NCBI GenBank assembly: GCA_017516485.1
Contig: JAFXCH010000008.1
Location: 31,571 to 95,570 of the forward strand
Direction: 5' to 3'
Length of the DNA stretch: 64,000 nt
Origin: Clostridia bacterium
GTDB lineage: Bacteria; Bacillota; Clostridia; Oscillospirales; Acutalibacteraceae
Of the stretch, positions 42,517 through 51,875 are shown in pieces. Numbering within the stretch: position 1 is the stretch's first letter; the number at the start of each line of letters is the position of its first letter. The notes beneath the pieces are model-generated. The model was not told the origin of the DNA. It worked only from the letters and a program-made list of their open reading frames with translations, and did no database searches. A program made the translations under genes and the position numbers.

Positions 42517-43722
42517 TTACTGTGTAAGATCTGAGTAAGCATCCTTAAGCTGCGAATCTTTTTCAAGCTCATCAAGTGAAATTGCAAGCTTTACCGAAGA
42601 ATCGATTTCGGATACAACGTCGGGCTCTATACCCTTACCGTCACAGTATGTGTTACCAGAATAGGAAACAACCTTGGCAACAGTAAGCGATATTGCACTG
42701 CCGTCCTCAAGTGTATAAATCTCCTGAATGGTCATTTCACCGGCAGTTGTTGTACCGACAATCTTTGCTTTTGAGAAATCCCTGAGCTGTGCCGCAATAA
42801 GCTCTGCACCGCCTGAAGTACCGCCGTTGACAAGTACGATGACTCCGCCCGGGAATGTAAGCGCCTTTGTATCGGAAGTGAAGTTTTTATAGTTAGTACC
42901 GTCTTTCTTTACAGCGCTTGCAATTGCTTCTGCGCTCTCAACGCCGCTTGGTAACAGCTGGTCTGCAACAGCAGAAGCGTAATCGACAGAACCGTCTTTA
43001 CAGTCGCGCACATCGATTATAAGCGATGTAACGCCTTGCGCATTAAGGGCATCCATTTCATACGCAAATTGCTCGGCAGTGTTTTCGTAAAAGCCTGTAA
43101 TTCTTACATAACCTACATCGCCTAAGAATGACGAGCTGACTGTTTTTGCAAAGCCACGCATTACGGTTACCGTTTTTTCGGCACCATCACGCAAATAAGT
43201 AAGACTTACCGACTCAAAACGTCTGCCGAAACGAAGCGAATCTATAACGGTTGCAGCATTTTCAGCAGTAACACTCTCACCGTCGACCTCAGTAATTACA
43301 TCATCTTTCTTAAGCTCGGCATTTTCTGCAGAAGAACCGCTGTAAACCTCGGTTATTATGAGCTTACCTTTTTCAGCATTGTACGCTGCATCGATACCTA
43401 TACCGCCCTCACCTTTCATACGGCGTGTATACTCGATATACTCCTGAGGAGTCATATAGAAGCTGCCCGCATCGTCGAGAGCCTTAAGATATCCGCGTGC
43501 ACTGCTTGCAAGCAAAGCATCGTCATCAAATTCACCGTAGAAGTTTGTTCGGACATAGTTATCAATCGCAGAAAAGCCGTCATAAAGCTCAAATCGGTTG
43601 GAAAGCCTCGAGATAAGACCGTTGTAAATATTCTGCGAAACAGTCATAGTAATCGCAAAGGTTGCAGTAATGCTGATAAATATGAGGGCGATTGTAAGCC
43701 CTAAAGAAATCTTTTTGTTCAT
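42517..43722 (-). CDS. S41-family C-terminal processing peptidase-like protein, catalytic Lys replaced
   Basis: 401 residues. N-terminal membrane anchor (8-28), PDZ domain (about 105-190, GGIGIDAAYNAEKGKLIITE, DVITEVDGESV), and tail-specific protease domain. The nucleophile Ser is S303 in VNGGTSGGAELIA. The general-base Lys, expected 4 residues before a conserved Gln (KxxxQ), is E329 (AGEMTIQE) with Q333 retained. It may be a pseudoprotease or use a shifted base. Last gene of the ftsE-ftsX-M23-S41 run, 37 nt after the M23 gene. CtpA/CtpB homologues are often placed there. Confidence 0.88.
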   Translation of the reverse strand: MNKKISLGLTIALIFISITATFAITMTVSQNIYNGLISRLSNRFELYDGFSAIDNYVRTNFYGEFDDDALLASSARGYLKALDDAGSFYMTPQEYIEYTRRMKGEGGIGIDAAYNAEKGKLIITEVYSGSSAENAELKKDDVITEVDGESVTAENAATVIDSLRFGRRFESVSLTYLRDGAEKTVTVMRGFAKTVSSSFLGDVGYVRITGFYENTAEQFAYEMDALNAQGVTSLIIDVRDCKDGSVDYASAVADQLLPSGVESAEAIASAVKKDGTNYKNFTSDTKALTFPGGVIVLVNGGTSGGAELIAAQLRDFSKAKIVGTTTAGEMTIQEIYTLEDGSAISLTVAKVVSYSGNTYCDGKGIEPDVVSEIDSSVKLAISLDELEKDSQLKDAYSDLTQ

Positions 43723-43759
43723 TCGCCGTCACACCGGCCTTTCTGCATGGGATTTATCA

Positions 43760-45229
43760 TCAAGGAAGCTTGATATATCCGTTCATCGGGTTGGTCGTTG
43801 AACCGTCGATACGAATTTCAAAATGAAGATGCGGAGCGGTTGAATAACCTGTATCGCCAACCTTACCTATAGGCTGACCCTGCAGCACTTTATCACCGAC
43901 AGAAACTTTCATAGAACCGTCCTGCATATGTGCATAACAGGATGAAACACCGTTGCCGTGGTCAATAATAACAAAGTTACCGTATGCCTTGTGCTTCTGA
44001 GCATAGATTACCTTGCCGTCTTTTACAGCGTAAACAGTCTTGCCGTTGATTCCCGAAGCACAGAAATCTGTACCTGTATGAAGTTTGTAGACACCTGTTA
44101 CAGGATGAGTACGCATACCGTAAGGTGAAGAAATATATACACCGCTGCACTTGAGCGGGAATATCATTCCGCTGGAGAATACTGTTTCAGTACCGTCAAG
44201 GTAAGGATTATCCTTCGGCTTTTCTTCTTCGCCGTCAGTCTCTCCGCCTTCTGGCTTGTCTGTATCGGTTGAAGGCTTGTCTGTATCGGTTGAAGGCTTG
44301 TCTGTAGTTGAAGAACCGTTGTTTTTGATGAATTCTTCCATCTGTGCAGAGAGTGCAATAAGCTCATCTTCCTGTTTGCTTATTATAGCCTTGTACTCGT
44401 CACTCTCTTTATCGAGATTGGCGAGTTCTTTCTCCGCTTTATTCATCTCTTTCTCAAGCTCCGCCTGCTTCTCTGCAAGCTTTTTGCCGTTTTCCTCAAT
44501 ATCAGCCTTGTTCTTTTCAAGGTTCTGAGTCTTGGTATCAAGCTCGTCACGCTTCTTTTTTTCTGCAGCTATATCAGCTGAAAGCTCTTTTTCAAGCTGA
44601 GCAAGAACATCAATTTCAGAGGAAAGAGAATTCATAAGATCATTATCGTGCTTTGCTACACGAACAAGAAGCTCTGCCCTTGTAAGCAGCGTTGAAAAAT
44701 CCTCCGACGTAAGCAGAAACTCAAGTGTTGAGCCGTTACCTGCCATATACATTGCACGGATTCGCATCTTGAGCAGGTCGTAAGTTGCATCAAGCAAAGC
44801 CTGCTTTTCTTTGATATAATTCTCGGTGGATTCAATCTCTTCAGACAAAGAAGTAAGCTGAGAAGAGATAACACCAATCTGCTTTTCTGCATTATTTATT
44901 TCGTTATTGAGATAATTCTGCTGTGTAAGAAGAAGATTCACTTGACTCTGTGTGTCGTCGATTTTATTGCCCAAATCATCGACAACTTCTTCCTGAGCAT
45001 CCATATCATCCTGCACCTGGTCGAGCTTTTCCTGATTCTGCGACATCTCTTCCTCGAGCTTATCGTACTGACTCTGCAGCTCATCAAGCGACTCGGTTGC
45101 AGGTGCAGCTTTAGTCGCACCGTCTTCTGCATAAGCTGTAACGCCAAAAACCGTAGAAACGGCAATTATAAGCGCAATTACTTTAAGCAGGCGGCGGCGC
45201 AAATCATTCACTGACATTGTCACTGTCAT
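43760..45229 (-). CDS. Secreted coiled-coil M23 peptidase, FtsX-partner type
   Basis: 489 residues. Signal peptide/anchor (about 12-33, ending VTAYAEDG), a long coiled coil (about 45-310), a Ser/Thr/Asp/Pro linker with a tandem DKPSTDT repeat, and a C-terminal LytM domain with zinc ligands HTGTDF and HLHFEIR and the active-site YAHM. Unlike EnvC, the catalytic residues are kept, so it is probably a septal peptidoglycan endopeptidase activated by FtsEX. The ATG (AAGGAG upstream) lies 26 nt inside the ftsX 3' end. Confidence 0.92.
   Translation of the reverse strand: MTVTMSVNDLRRRLLKVIALIIAVSTVFGVTAYAEDGATKAAPATESLDELQSQYDKLEEEMSQNQEKLDQVQDDMDAQEEVVDDLGNKIDDTQSQVNLLLTQQNYLNNEINNAEKQIGVISSQLTSLSEEIESTENYIKEKQALLDATYDLLKMRIRAMYMAGNGSTLEFLLTSEDFSTLLTRAELLVRVAKHDNDLMNSLSSEIDVLAQLEKELSADIAAEKKKRDELDTKTQNLEKNKADIEENGKKLAEKQAELEKEMNKAEKELANLDKESDEYKAIISKQEDELIALSAQMEEFIKNNGSSTTDKPSTDTDKPSTDTDKPEGGETDGEEEKPKDNPYLDGTETVFSSGMIFPLKCSGVYISSPYGMRTHPVTGVYKLHTGTDFCASGINGKTVYAVKDGKVIYAQKHKAYGNFVIIDHGNGVSSCYAHMQDGSMKVSVGDKVLQGQPIGKVGDTGYSTAPHLHFEIRIDGSTTNPMNGYIKLP
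44253..44303 (-). repeat. 21-nt tandem repeat in the M23 linker
   Basis: Two exact 21-nt units (44253-44273 and 44274-44294) plus a partial third, encoding DKPSTDT repeats; in frame and probably variable in number between strains. Confidence 0.8.
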
Positions 45230-46145
45230 AATCCTGCTCCTTCAAATATTTATTCATTGAAACTATACTGCCGAATGCACCCGTAATAACACCTGTAGCA
45301 ACGAATGCCGCCAGCATAACAAGCACATAATCTTTAAAAGGTACGGGCTTTACTGCAAATACGCCGCTGATATCGGCAACAGCATCTGATGCAAAAAAGT
45401 AAATTACAAAGACTATGCCAAGAGAAATCAGGCCGGAAATAACGCCGAGCACGATACCCTCGACAATAAATGGCCAGCGGATAAACCACTTTGTTGCGCC
45501 AACTGATTTCATAATCTTTATTTCAAGGCGGCGGTTATACATTGTAACCTTAACCGTATTTGAAATAATAAAGAGTGAAACGACAAGCAGCATCAGTATA
45601 ACTGCAATACTGATATATCCGCCTGTTGTACGGATATTGGTAAGCTGACTTGCAAACTCACGGTTATGTCTGAGCTGTATGACGTTGTCAAGTTTCTCAA
45701 GCTCCTTGACACTTGCATCATATTTTTCCATATCGTTCAGCGTGATTTCGTAAGCATCAGGAAGCAAATCAGACTCCATTCCCTCAAAAAGAGCAGCAGC
45801 AGAGCCTATGGATTCCATAACCTCAGGGAAAGCCTCTTCTTTAGGAACAAACACAGCTTCTTGAACATTCTCTATATCACGGATTTTGCGACCCATTTCG
45901 ACAATTTCATCGTCAGTCGCATCATCTTCAATAAAGACCATAATGACATTTTCCTGAGAGATATCGCCAAGCATACTGTCGATATTTACGAAGAGAAGAA
46001 ATGCAACACCAATCATAATAAGACATGACATCAATACGCCGACAGACGCAAGTGACATCAGGCTGTTTGAACGGATATTGCGAAAACCTTCTTTAGTAAG
46101 GTACGTGAGGCTCGCTGAGCCTCCTCTTTCGGATTTATTGCTCAT
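45204..46145 (-). CDS. ftsX: Cell division ABC transporter permease FtsX
   Basis: 313 residues from the ATG at 46145 (start MSNKSERGGSASLTYLTKEG); the frame extends 44 codons upstream only across ftsE. Four membrane helices: one near residue 35, then a large extracytoplasmic loop (about 60-180), and three at the C terminus. NTVKVTMYNRRLEIKIMKSV is the family block after helix 2. The loop would contact the M23 protein. It overlaps ftsE by 11 nt and the M23 gene by 26 nt. Confidence 0.95.
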   Translation of the reverse strand: MSNKSERGGSASLTYLTKEGFRNIRSNSLMSLASVGVLMSCLIMIGVAFLLFVNIDSMLGDISQENVIMVFIEDDATDDEIVEMGRKIRDIENVQEAVFVPKEEAFPEVMESIGSAAALFEGMESDLLPDAYEITLNDMEKYDASVKELEKLDNVIQLRHNREFASQLTNIRTTGGYISIAVILMLLVVSLFIISNTVKVTMYNRRLEIKIMKSVGATKWFIRWPFIVEGIVLGVISGLISLGIVFVIYFFASDAVADISGVFAVKPVPFKDYVLVMLAAFVATGVITGAFGSIVSMNKYLKEQDYDSDNVSE

Positions 46146-46959
46146 CGGTCTCACCTCCCTGCTGTTCAGGTGTGCTGTCTTCAATTGTGCTGTTATAACT
46201 GCGTATAAACTCATCCGCCTCGCGGATCGCGCGCTTACCTGCGATATCCAGATCACCGAACACCTGAGAATCGGCAACCGGCTCTACACTGATATTCGAA
46301 ATATCGTCAGACACAATCTTGCCGTCTTTTATTGTGATTATTCTGCGGCCGAAACGGCGCACAAGCTCCTCAGAATGGGTAACCATAATAACGGTTGTAC
46401 CTGATGCGTTGATCTGATTGAGCATTTCAACGATTTCAAAAGAGCGCTTTGTATCGACATTACCGGTCGGCTCATCGGCGATAATAATATCGGCGTTATT
46501 TACAATTGCACGCGCTAAAGCGACCCTCTGCTGTTCACCACCCGAAAGCTCGTTGGGAAGGCACTTCGCCTTCTCCGCCAAGCCGACGCGGCCGAGAACA
46601 TGAGGGACTCTGTTAGTGATTTTTTTCTCTTTTGCACCTATAACACGCATTGCAAACGCAACGTTGTCATAAACTGTCATATTAGGTATCAGCCTGAAAT
46701 CCTGAAAAACGATTCCGAGGTGACGCCTGAAATAAGGGATATCGCGTTTTTTCATCGTGTTGAGTGAACGGTTTTTGATAACAACACTGCCTTCGGAAGC
46801 AACTTCTTCGCGCATCATTATCTTGAGCAAGGTACTTTTACCTGCACCCGAATCACCAACAATAAACACAAATTCGCCCTGCTCGATACGCAGATTTACT
46901 CCATCGAGGGCTTTTGTGCCGTTACTGTAACTTTTAGATACATTTTTGAATTCGATCAA
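46135..46959 (-). CDS. ftsE: Cell division ATP-binding protein FtsE
   Basis: 274-residue ABC ATPase. Walker A GDSGAGKSTLLK, Q-loop VFQDFRLIPNMTVYDNVA, signature LSGGEQQRVALARAI, Walker B IIIADEPTGN, and H-loop VTHS. Canonical FtsE is about 220-230 residues. This one has a tail of about 50 residues after ITIKDGKIV that is acidic (IEDSTPEQQGGETDEQ). First gene of the ftsEX-M23-S41 set. Confidence 0.95.
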   Translation of the reverse strand: MIEFKNVSKSYSNGTKALDGVNLRIEQGEFVFIVGDSGAGKSTLLKIMMREEVASEGSVVIKNRSLNTMKKRDIPYFRRHLGIVFQDFRLIPNMTVYDNVAFAMRVIGAKEKKITNRVPHVLGRVGLAEKAKCLPNELSGGEQQRVALARAIVNNADIIIADEPTGNVDTKRSFEIVEMLNQINASGTTVIMVTHSEELVRRFGRRIITIKDGKIVSDDISNISVEPVADSQVFGDLDIAGKRAIREADEFIRSYNSTIEDSTPEQQGGETDEQ

Positions 46960-47024
46960 AGTATTTTCCTATCCTTTTTGCGTGCCGACATCTTCGCGTG
47001 CCGCTTCGCAGATTCGGCTGAGAA

Positions 47025-48110
47025 TCAATACTTGACGGGGTTAGCGTCAAGGTACTTCTTAACCATCAGAGCTACTTTGAATACGATAGCATCATCAAAC
47101 TCACGAAGGTCAAGACCTGTGAGCTTATTTATCTTTTCAAGGCGGTATACCAGTGTATTTCTGTGAACGAAAAGCTTACGTGATGTTTCGGAAACATTGA
47201 GGTTGTTTTCGAAGAACTTCTGAATTGTGAAAAGTGTTTCGTGGTCGAGCGTGTCAATAGAGCCGCGCTTGAACACTTCACGCAAGAACATTTCGCACAG
47301 TGTGGTGGGAAGCTGGTATATAAGGCGAGCTATACCAAGATTATCGTAGCTGACAATCTCCTTCTCTGTATCGAATACCTTACCTACCTCAAGAGCAACC
47401 TGAGCATCCTTGAATGAGCCTGCAAGCTCCTTGATACCGTCAACAACGGTACCGATACCGATAAGGCAGTGGATAAATGCTTCACTGTTGAGAGAATCGG
47501 CAATAGAGCGCGCGAGCTTTTCAAGGTCACGTGTTTCAATATTAGATCTGACCTCTTTGACAAGAGCTATATCTGTTTCGTTGATATTTATAACGAAATC
47601 CTTATTCTTGTCGGGGAAGAGATTCTGAATAATATCAAATATAGAGATATCATTATGCTCGGGAATGCGGATAAGAAGGACAACACGGGAAGTATCGGTA
47701 GTAAAACGAAGTTCCCTTGCCTTGAGATAAATATCGCCGGGCAGGATATTGTCGAGCACGACGTTTTTGATGAAATTACCTCTGTCGTATTTCTCGTCAT
47801 AGAGTGTCTTGACGCTGCCGAGAGAAAGAGCGATAACATCGACATATTTCCTTGAAAGCTCGTCGTTACCGTCGACAAAGACAACATACTCAGGGTGAAG
47901 TGCAGAGCCGAAGGGCTTATAAGTCTGACTGTCCACCGTGAAAATTTCGTTGCGCGCAAGATATTCCTCAAGTGAGAACGAGCAAACCTCGCCAATTCTG
48001 CCAAGGTCGCTGCAGGAAATAATTGTGCCTGTTTCGTCTATAACGCCTACGGACCTGCCGATAGCGTCACGCATTTGGTGAATCATACCCTGAAAAAGTC
48101 TGTTTGACAT
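47025..48110 (-). CDS. CdaR/PucR-type transcriptional regulator
   Basis: 361 residues from the ATG at 48110 (GAGG eight nt upstream; a further ATG is at 48125). N-terminal sugar-diacid-recognition-like domain (GMIHQMRDAIGRSVGVIDET), central GGDEF-like fold, and C-terminal PucR HTH: FFENNLNVSETSRKLFVHRN then TLVYRLEKI. Regulators of this build sense small carboxylates in other species; the ligand is unknown here. It is upstream of ftsE by 65 nt in the same direction, but nothing shows it belongs functionally. Confidence 0.85.
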   Translation of the reverse strand: MSNRLFQGMIHQMRDAIGRSVGVIDETGTIISCSDLGRIGEVCSFSLEEYLARNEIFTVDSQTYKPFGSALHPEYVVFVDGNDELSRKYVDVIALSLGSVKTLYDEKYDRGNFIKNVVLDNILPGDIYLKARELRFTTDTSRVVLLIRIPEHNDISIFDIIQNLFPDKNKDFVININETDIALVKEVRSNIETRDLEKLARSIADSLNSEAFIHCLIGIGTVVDGIKELAGSFKDAQVALEVGKVFDTEKEIVSYDNLGIARLIYQLPTTLCEMFLREVFKRGSIDTLDHETLFTIQKFFENNLNVSETSRKLFVHRNTLVYRLEKINKLTGLDLREFDDAIVFKVALMVKKYLDANPVKY

Positions 48111-48164
48111 CCGGAAAACCTCCATAACGATGTTTTGGCTAAAGTGCCCATAATGACAATGTAC

Positions 48165-48193
48165 ATTTTACACAATTTTTTATCTTTTTGCAA
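48165..48193 (-). promoter_or_regulatory. Candidate promoter of the CdaR-like gene
   Basis: TTGCAA, 17-nt spacer, TAAAAT on the minus strand, within the 337-bp divergent gap 48111-48447. Confidence 0.5.
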
Positions 48194-48355
48194 TAGTTTT
48201 TGCGATATTTTTTGTCTTTTTTCGTAAAGTTGCAAAAAAACAAATGTCTGATTTGTATTTATTGCTTAAAAGTACAGCAAAAAACGAGAACAAATCCATT
48301 GGCAATTTGCACAAGTGCAATATGCACAGTTAAGGTATATATAAGGTAAAATCAG

Positions 48356-48384
48356 TTGACTTTATCATAAAATATTGGTATTAT
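48356..48384 (+). promoter_or_regulatory. Sigma-A promoter of the Ig-like surface protein
   Basis: TTGACT, 17-nt spacer, TATTAT. The leader (48396-48422) can form a 7-bp hairpin GGTGGCA/TGCTACC ahead of the GGGAGGA RBS, possibly stabilising the message. Confidence 0.7.
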
Positions 48385-48447
48385 ACTATACATACGGTGG
48401 CAAGCGGCTAATCTGCTACCAAAAATATTTTTACGGGAGGAACCGAA

Positions 48448-49860
48448 ATGAAAAAACTCATATCCATCATTATGGCTGTTGTTCTTGCAATGAGCGTTTG
48501 TTCAGTTATGGCAACAGCTGCTGATTCCGATGTCTCACTCACTGACGGCAAGCTCATCCTTGCAACAGGCTCCGAAAAAGGTACTGCTGCCAAATTTGCT
48601 TTCGGCGAAACAGTATACGGCGAAATCGCAGAAGACGAAATCGCTTGCTACTCAATCTTTGCTGAAGAAGCTGAAAACACCAAGATTTCACTCAGATCAA
48701 GTGAAAAGGTTGAAATCACAATTGAAAATTCCGACGGAACTTATTCAACAACCTTAACAAACAACACTTCATTTGATGCACCCGTTATCCTCAGCGACGG
48801 TTACTACTTCATCACAATTAAAAACTATGTTGAAGCACCTGCAGATAACGAAGGCGAAAATGAAGGCGAAGGCACTCCCGAAGGCGCTGCAGCTGATGCA
48901 GATACAGTTACCGAATTCTATTTCAGCATAACATGTGACGAGATGCCCGAGCTTTTCGTAAACATCAACAAGAAAGAAGCAGAGCTCACATCCGGTGAAA
49001 GTGTCCAGCTTGAGCTTTCCGATTGCACAGTTGAAAACCTCAACTATTACTGGAGAGTATTTGACGACCCTGCAACCAAGATTGACGAAAACAAAGTTGC
49101 TTCCGTCACACCCGATGGTCTTGTTACAATCAAGATGACAAACCCCTCCTTCACAAGCGATACAACCATCAAGGTACAGGCTGTTATCTATTACGGCAAC
49201 GCAGAGCTTACAAAATCCTGCACAATCAAGGCTATCCCTGCTAACATCTTCCTTAACCCCTATTTCGATACAAGCGACGAATACTGCCTCAAGCTTGGCG
49301 TAGGCGCATACAGAGGTATCGAGGCTACAACAAACCTTGCTGACGGCATACTTAAATGGGAAAACGGCGACGAAGCTGTTGCAACAGTATCTGAGGCCGG
49401 TAAAATTACCGCAACAGGTATCAGCACAACAACCGTTAAGGTTACACTTTACGATAAAGATGGTAATAAGATTCTCTCCAACTCAATCAAAGTTGTAGTC
49501 AGCGACAACTACACATCTGTTATGGGTGTTACACTTGATGCTCACACAGCAAGCGTAAGAGCAAACGAGAGCTTTGCACTCACATACAAGTTTGAAACTC
49601 TTCCCGACAACGGTAAGGCTCCTTCAAACAGCAAGGTAACATTCATTTCCAGCAACCCCGAAATCGCAACAGTTGATGTTGACGGTAACGTTACAGGTGT
49701 TGCTGAAGGTACTGCAACAATCACTATCGTAACTGAAGACGGCAGCTACACCGACGAGTGTAAGGTAACCGTTACAAAGGGTATTCCCAACTGGCTTATG
49801 GTTATCGTTGCTCCTCTCAGACTTATCTACAACCTCATTCTTATGATTCTCGGTAAATAA
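48448..49860 (+). CDS. Secreted protein with bacterial Ig-like (Big_2) domains and C-terminal membrane segment
   Basis: 470 residues. Signal peptide about 1-25 (MKKLISIIMAVVLAMSVCSV, cut after ATAAD). A beta-rich N-terminal part with an acidic linker (residues about 131-152) precedes two Ig-like modules, each ending in the ATVS/ATVD and GTATITI pattern (about 285-355 and 360-445). After GIPNW the last 25 residues are hydrophobic (LMVIVAPLRLIYNLILMILG) with no LPXTG, so it may be held in the membrane by its C terminus. Strong promoter and RBS suggest high expression. Ligand unknown. Confidence 0.82.
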   Translation: MKKLISIIMAVVLAMSVCSVMATAADSDVSLTDGKLILATGSEKGTAAKFAFGETVYGEIAEDEIACYSIFAEEAENTKISLRSSEKVEITIENSDGTYSTTLTNNTSFDAPVILSDGYYFITIKNYVEAPADNEGENEGEGTPEGAAADADTVTEFYFSITCDEMPELFVNINKKEAELTSGESVQLELSDCTVENLNYYWRVFDDPATKIDENKVASVTPDGLVTIKMTNPSFTSDTTIKVQAVIYYGNAELTKSCTIKAIPANIFLNPYFDTSDEYCLKLGVGAYRGIEATTNLADGILKWENGDEAVATVSEAGKITATGISTTTVKVTLYDKDGNKILSNSIKVVVSDNYTSVMGVTLDAHTASVRANESFALTYKFETLPDNGKAPSNSKVTFISSNPEIATVDVDGNVTGVAEGTATITIVTEDGSYTDECKVTVTKGIPNWLMVIVAPLRLIYNLILMILGK

Positions 49861-49871
49861 GTAACATACGC

Positions 49872-49906
49872 AAAAGGGATGTATCCTGACGGATACATCC
49901 CTTTTT
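49872..49906 (+). terminator. Rho-independent terminator after the Ig-like protein
   Basis: Perfect 14-bp or longer stem (GGGATGTATCC/GGATACATCCC) with a 4-nt loop and T5. Confidence 0.9.
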
Positions 49907-49947
49907 AAATGACCGATGCGGCTTAAAACTCGGTCAGTACAACTGAA

Positions 49948-51168
49948 TCAGGCTGCTTTATCGGCAAGTTCACTCTCAAGGTTTTCGGCGGTTTCAATCA
50001 TAGTCTCGGCAAATATAGCGTAGCCCTGCTGCGGGTCATTGACGAAAACGTGCGTCACAGCTCCCACAAGCATACCGTTCTGTACAATAGGGCTTCCGCT
50101 CATACCTTGCACAATACCGCCTGTTTTTTTAATCAAATCTTCATCAGTAACTTTTATTACCATATTTTTCTCGCCATCATCGCTACGGTGTATTTTTGTT
50201 ATTTCGATATCAAAATATTCAGGTCCGTTACCGTTCACCGTAGAAACAATCTGTGCCTTGCCCGTTTCAACCTCGCTGCTCAGTGCAACGGGGATTTTTT
50301 TCGCTGTGCTGTCCTTTTCGGTTATAACACCATATACTCCGTCAGAACCGTTCACATACAGCTCTCCGAGCTTTTGGTTGCCGAAAACTCCGCACAATTC
50401 ACCCGGCGTTCCGGATGTTCCTTTAACGCAGCCTCTGATACTTACGTTCAACATATCACCGTTTTTAATCGGAATTATATCGCCCGTATCTGCATCGCAT
50501 ATCGCATGGCCAAGGCCTGCGACCGTACCGGTATTGTTGTCAACAAAGGTAATGGTGCCTACACCTGCAGATGAATCACGAACCCACATACCAAGCTTGT
50601 ATTTACCGTCTGCAGTATCCTTTGCAGGTACAACTTCAACCGTTTTTGTTTTACCGTCACGAACAAGTTTCACGCTGAGCTTTGCACCGTTACTTTCTTC
50701 TATCGTGCGTGAAACATCATGATTGGAGGTTACTGTCGTACCGTTAATTTCTTTGATTACATCGCCTTGCTTAATGCCTGCTTTTTTTGCAGGTGCAACA
50801 GTTGTACCGCCTGAAGCGAGTGTACCTACACCTGCCACAATCACACCGTCTGCAAAAATGCGCAGACCGAATACGTTTCCGCCAAGGGTAACATACCGTC
50901 GGTGTACCACCGTTACAGTCGAATTTTTGACGGGTATTGTGCCCCAAAGCTTGATTTCGGCAGGATAACTCCGCGCAAAATCATTGTCAACAGCAGACAC
51001 AACTTCATCGCATTCACAGGTAAACAGCAAATTACCCGTGTCTGCATACCGAGCATCTGTAGTAACAAATGACTCGGGAAGATATGCCGCACCGTAACCG
51101 ACAAAGCCAAAAACCAAAGCACAAAGCAAAGAAACAACGACACTGACAGATTTAATTGCTTTTTGCAT
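49948..51168 (-). CDS. spoIVB: SpoIVB peptidase
   Basis: 406-residue S55 serine peptidase that is secreted from the forespore and triggers SpoIVFA cleavage, leading to pro-sigma-K processing. Membrane segment about 5-28; PDZ domain with AGIKQGDVIKEINGTTV; the peptidase domain shows GMWVRDSSAGVGTITFVD, GLGHAI with the catalytic His, and GGIVQGMSGSPIVQNG with the nucleophile Ser. GAGGTG precedes the ATG. spo0A, the usual downstream neighbour, is not here. Confidence 0.95.
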   Translation of the reverse strand: MQKAIKSVSVVVSLLCALVFGFVGYGAAYLPESFVTTDARYADTGNLLFTCECDEVVSAVDNDFARSYPAEIKLWGTIPVKNSTVTVVHRRYVTLGGNVFGLRIFADGVIVAGVGTLASGGTTVAPAKKAGIKQGDVIKEINGTTVTSNHDVSRTIEESNGAKLSVKLVRDGKTKTVEVVPAKDTADGKYKLGMWVRDSSAGVGTITFVDNNTGTVAGLGHAICDADTGDIIPIKNGDMLNVSIRGCVKGTSGTPGELCGVFGNQKLGELYVNGSDGVYGVITEKDSTAKKIPVALSSEVETGKAQIVSTVNGNGPEYFDIEITKIHRSDDGEKNMVIKVTDEDLIKKTGGIVQGMSGSPIVQNGMLVGAVTHVFVNDPQQGYAIFAETMIETAENLESELADKAA

Positions 51169-51357
51169 AACTCACCTCCAAAAAAGGAGAAAAAGTAAGC
51201 CGCAGATATAATTTGTGCCGTCAGATTGAAAATAACAATGGTAATTAAAAGAAAAATATCAGTTATGCATCTAAATGCCGCTTTAAAAAACACGGACGCC
51301 CGATTGGCATCCGTACACAGGGCAACATACAAAGCCGTCATATGTTAATTTCGCCTT

Positions 51358-51546
51358 TTATTTCACTTCACAATTCTCAATAGCAAACTCCAGTAAAGCA
51401 TTTATCAATTCATTTCTTGAACGGTTAGATAGTCTTGAAAGCTCATCAAGTCGTTCTACAGTATCATTTTTTATTCGTATTGAAAAAGTTTTGTAACCAT
51501 CTTCCCCTTTCAATCCTTTTTTATTAATGACAAGTTTCTCGCTCAT
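51358..51546 (-). CDS. Ribbon-helix-helix (CopG-like) DNA-binding protein
   Basis: 62 residues from the ATG at 51546 (GAGGTG six nt upstream). The beta strand YKTFSIRIKN and the two helices TVERLDELSRLSNRSRNELI and NALLEFAIEN match the RHH fold of small repressors and antitoxins. No toxin gene is adjacent on the same strand. It is divergent from the Cys-rich protein gene, so it could regulate that promoter. Confidence 0.75.
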   Translation of the reverse strand: MSEKLVINKKGLKGEDGYKTFSIRIKNDTVERLDELSRLSNRSRNELINALLEFAIENCEVK

Positions 51547-51652
51547 CTCATTCACCTCACCATTATTATGGCTTGACAAATGTTATAAATATATGTTATA
51601 GTTTGTAACATAGGCGATAACATCGTCTAAATACACATCAGGAGGTCAACAA

Positions 51653-51856
51653 ATGGCTGAAAGCTATTTTGGAATGTGCGGAATGTGTACATTTTGCGAT
51701 CTTTATAACAAAAACGGAAATCATTTTAAATGTGTTGAAGTAAGCGGAAGATGGGTTCTCGCTACCGAAAAAGCCTGTAGTCGATTCAAACCGGACAGCA
51801 GGAGAACTCCCAGAGATATCGACTATGCTCGTGAGCATTCGAAAGGCTTGGCATAA
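51653..51856 (+). CDS. Small Cys-rich protein, unknown
   Basis: 67 residues, RBS AGGAGG nine nt before the ATG. Cys at 9, 12, 15, 27 and 42 (CGMCTFCDLY, FKCVEV, ACSRF) suggest a zinc or iron site. No family recognised beyond a general clostridial occurrence. Followed 19 nt later by a second small gene, so a two-gene unit divergent from the RHH gene. Confidence 0.65.
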   Translation: MAESYFGMCGMCTFCDLYNKNGNHFKCVEVSGRWVLATEKACSRFKPDSRRTPRDIDYAREHSKGLA

Positions 51857-51875
51857 TATTAAGGAGATAATAGAA

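Noticed and set aside
44253-44303. Tandem 21-nt repeats considered as a CRISPR-like array
   Set aside because: No spacers; the units are adjacent, in frame and encode a linker of the M23 peptidase.
50039-50722. 227-codon plus-strand open frame opposite spoIVB
   Set aside because: Ser/Thr/Pro-rich antisense shadow of a well-supported gene.
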